In this document: piece after piece, positions 41,610 through 43,236 of the stretch
Numbering within the stretch: position 1 is the first letter of the stretch
Layout: each line of letters begins with the position of its first letter
Origin: Eubacterium sp.
Lineage (GTDB): Bacteria > Bacillota > Clostridia > Lachnospirales > Lachnospiraceae
Assembly (NCBI GenBank): GCA_024681515.1
Contig: JAILAR010000060.1
Location: forward strand, 1-43,236
Reading direction: 5' to 3'
Length of the DNA stretch: 43,236 nucleotides
Notes under the pieces: generated by a model
Seen by the model: only the letters and a program-made list of their open reading frames with translations
Database searches by the model: none
Told to the model about the DNA's origin: nothing
Translations under genes and position numbers: made by a program

Positions 41610-41638
41610 ATTATAGCATAGAATCCCATGAATGAGAA
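41610..41638 (-). promoter_or_regulatory. Predicted promoter of the TM2/asp23/nusB transcript
   Basis: On the minus strand TTCTCA (41638-41633), a 17-bp spacer, TATAAT (41615-41610). The -35 is weak. The divergent yfhO-like gene has a TATAAT at 41712-41717 with no good -35. The rest of 41525-41814 holds nothing else I can name. Confidence 0.5.
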
Positions 41639-41814
41639 TCCATAACCTGAAATCTTCTGCCTAAAAATCTTACCGTAAAAATCTTATATGGAATACACAT
41701 TATAAATATGATATAATGAGTTGTTGTGTTTTCTTAAATAAAAGCGCATCCATAAAGTTACCGAAAAACCGATCGATCATCAGATCTTGTATATAAATCA
41801 CACGGAGGAATCCC

Positions 41815-43236
41815 ATGTCCAAACAGGGAAAAACACAGGCAAAAAAGACCGAGAAAAACCAAAACTCAGAAAAAAGCAGAAAACCGGCCGAATCCAAAGC
41901 AGCTGCTGCCATCGGCATGGACAAGACCCACATCCGCACCCTGCGGATCCTGGCCTTTCTGATCCCGTTCCTGGCAGTCCTGCTGGGACTTCTTGCCGGT
42001 TCCTTCGCTCCCTTCGGCGGCAAGGATGTTATGACCTCCGGCGGCATGTCGGAACACCTCACCTATTACTATGAACTCTATGACCGCGTTCACAGCGGCA
42101 AAAGCCTGGTATACAGCCTGACCTCCGGCTCCGGCTATGATTTCACCACCGTATTCACCTACTATCTGTCCGATCCGCTGAACCTGATCATCCTGATCTT
42201 CCCGCGGACCGCGATCCTTGCCGTGATCAACCTTCTGTATGCCCTGAAGATCGGTCTGGCAGGTCTGTTCTTCTCGATCTTCCTGACAAAACGGAAAGCA
42301 AGGATCGAAGCCCGCCGCCTCTCCATGGAGACGGAGCGCGCCGATACCATCCGTGCCATCGCCGACCGAAAAGCGGCAAAGAAGGAAGCGGCCCGTGCCA
42401 AGGCCAAAGCAAAGGGCGCCCGCGAGAAAAAGGACTTCAAGCTGGGCGGCTCCGAAGCTCCAAAGACGACCATAGGGACCTTCCTGTCCCTTCTGGATCT
42501 GCCGAATCTCGGTTTCTCGGCAGCCTTTGCCCTGTCCGCCTACATGCTCGGTCAGGGTCTGAATGTCGGCCACCTGTCAGTGGTTGTTCTCTTCCCTCTG
42601 ATCCTGATGGCGCTGGACAGCCTTCTGGAAGACGGAAAATGGCGTCTCTATGCTGCGCTGATGACCGCTTCGGTCTTCTGCAGTTTTTACATGACGATCC
42701 TGGTGTTCATCTTCTCTCTGCTTTACGTTGCATTGTTCGATCATAAAGACGTGAAGGCCGCTTTACGTGCGTTTCTTCTGAAACTGATCGCGGATGTGCT
42801 TGCGGCAGGCGCCGGTGCGCTGATCATTTTCAACTGCCTCGGAAGCACGTTCATGAAGAATGACATCTCCATCAAATTCCCGCTGGGCGCTTCCTCTACC
42901 ACTGTTTTTGACGTCGTCAAGGCCATGTTCCCCATGACCGCACCTTCCGAGGTCAACTACTTCGGCTTCGGGATCGATATCTTCTGCGGGATCCTGGCCG
43001 TCTTTCTTCTGGTGCTCTATCTGGGGAATCCCAATATCAATCTCCGCCGGAAGCTGGGACAGGCCGGCATACTGACATCTCTCACCCTGGCCCTCTTCCT
43101 GGTAACCCCGAACTATCTGTTCAACGGATTCTTTGCCTCAAGTGCAAATATATGCTTCTTCGGGTTCCTTTTCGTGGCCCAGCTTCTCTCCATGGCTTAC
43201 GAGGCGTTACTGAATCTGGACCATTCACCGGTATGG
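41815..43236 (+). CDS. YfhO-family multipass membrane protein, N-terminal part (cut by window edge)
   Basis: The window ends 474 codons into this open frame. A lysine-rich N-terminus of about 40 residues precedes the first membrane helix (I-L-A-F-L-I-P-F-L-A-V-L-L-G-L-L). The external loop M-S-E-H-L-T-Y-Y-Y-E-L-Y-D-R-V-H-S-G-K-S and Y-Y-L-S-D-P-L-N-L-I-I follow, typical of YfhO/GT-C-like proteins that take part in glycosylation of cell-surface polymers in Bacilli. An unusual basic, Ala/Arg/Lys-rich cytoplasmic insertion lies at about residues 158-220. GGAGG lies 6 nt before the ATG. It has a likely role in lipoteichoic acid or polysaccharide modification, by family only. Confidence 0.85.
   Translation, partial: MSKQGKTQAKKTEKNQNSEKSRKPAESKAAAAIGMDKTHIRTLRILAFLIPFLAVLLGLLAGSFAPFGGKDVMTSGGMSEHLTYYYELYDRVHSGKSLVYSLTSGSGYDFTTVFTYYLSDPLNLIILIFPRTAILAVINLLYALKIGLAGLFFSIFLTKRKARIEARRLSMETERADTIRAIADRKAAKKEAARAKAKAKGAREKKDFKLGGSEAPKTTIGTFLSLLDLPNLGFSAAFALSAYMLGQGLNVGHLSVVVLFPLILMALDSLLEDGKWRLYAALMTASVFCSFYMTILVFIFSLLYVALFDHKDVKAALRAFLLKLIADVLAAGAGALIIFNCLGSTFMKNDISIKFPLGASSTTVFDVVKAMFPMTAPSEVNYFGFGIDIFCGILAVFLLVLYLGNPNINLRRKLGQAGILTSLTLALFLVTPNYLFNGFFASSANICFFGFLFVAQLLSMAYEALLNLDHSPVW

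Overview
The window comes from a Gram-positive anaerobe of the class Clostridia, most likely a Lachnospiraceae member. This is an inference from gene content: a single-chain PurL of about 1,250 residues, an Asp23-family/nusB/xseAB/ispA/dxs/tlyA/nadK/argR/recN block, a FeoA-FeoA-FeoB locus with a Cys-rich accessory protein, a DUF6179-type protein and a transporter-linked hybrid kinase. There are no rRNA, tRNA, CRISPR or phage genes. Coding density is high and nearly all genes lie on the minus strand; the exceptions are a LysR regulator, a DtxR regulator and a YfhO-type gene at the right edge.

Layout. 1-8508 (minus): branched-chain and serine biosynthesis, transcribed leuC, small membrane protein, leuD, leuB, ilvD, ilvB, serC, serA (cut by the edge). 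A LysR regulator (8855-9901, plus) diverges from leuC; the two promoters overlap and a T-N11-A dyad sits about 65 bp upstream of the inferred leuC start. 9939-10967: an Ntn (P1/DmpA) hydrolase. 11252-14814: ferrous iron uptake (feoA, feoA, feoB, Cys-rich membrane protein, membrane-tethered HMA protein), controlled by a consensus promoter whose spacer is a palindromic iron box; the matching DtxR-type repressor is divergent at 15125-15505. 15569-18928: a broken chimeric gene that joins a periplasmic-binding-protein sensor to an APC-permease/hybrid histidine kinase, preceded by a DUF6179-type gene. 20230-25185: a MoxR / DUF58 / DUF4129-like / transglutaminase membrane cluster. 25671-41524: purL, two AstE/AspA-like proteins, recN, argR, nadK, tlyA, dxs, ispA, xseB, xseA, nusB, an Asp23-family gene and a TM2-domain gene. 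41815 to the right edge: a YfhO-family membrane protein.

The least ordinary material is between genes. (i) A 359-bp hairpin-rich element at 25298-25656 has about 45-bp imperfect terminal inverted repeats and flanking GTCA duplications. (ii) A 258-bp segment at 33783-34040, framed by identical 12-bp direct repeats, separates nadK from argR. (iii) A 47/48-nt module is shared by the moxR and argR upstream regions. (iv) Five copies of a GTCATTCTGAG-type palindromic repeat are scattered between genes. (v) A second repeat sits immediately upstream of start codons, always in the same orientation. None of these could be searched against databases here.
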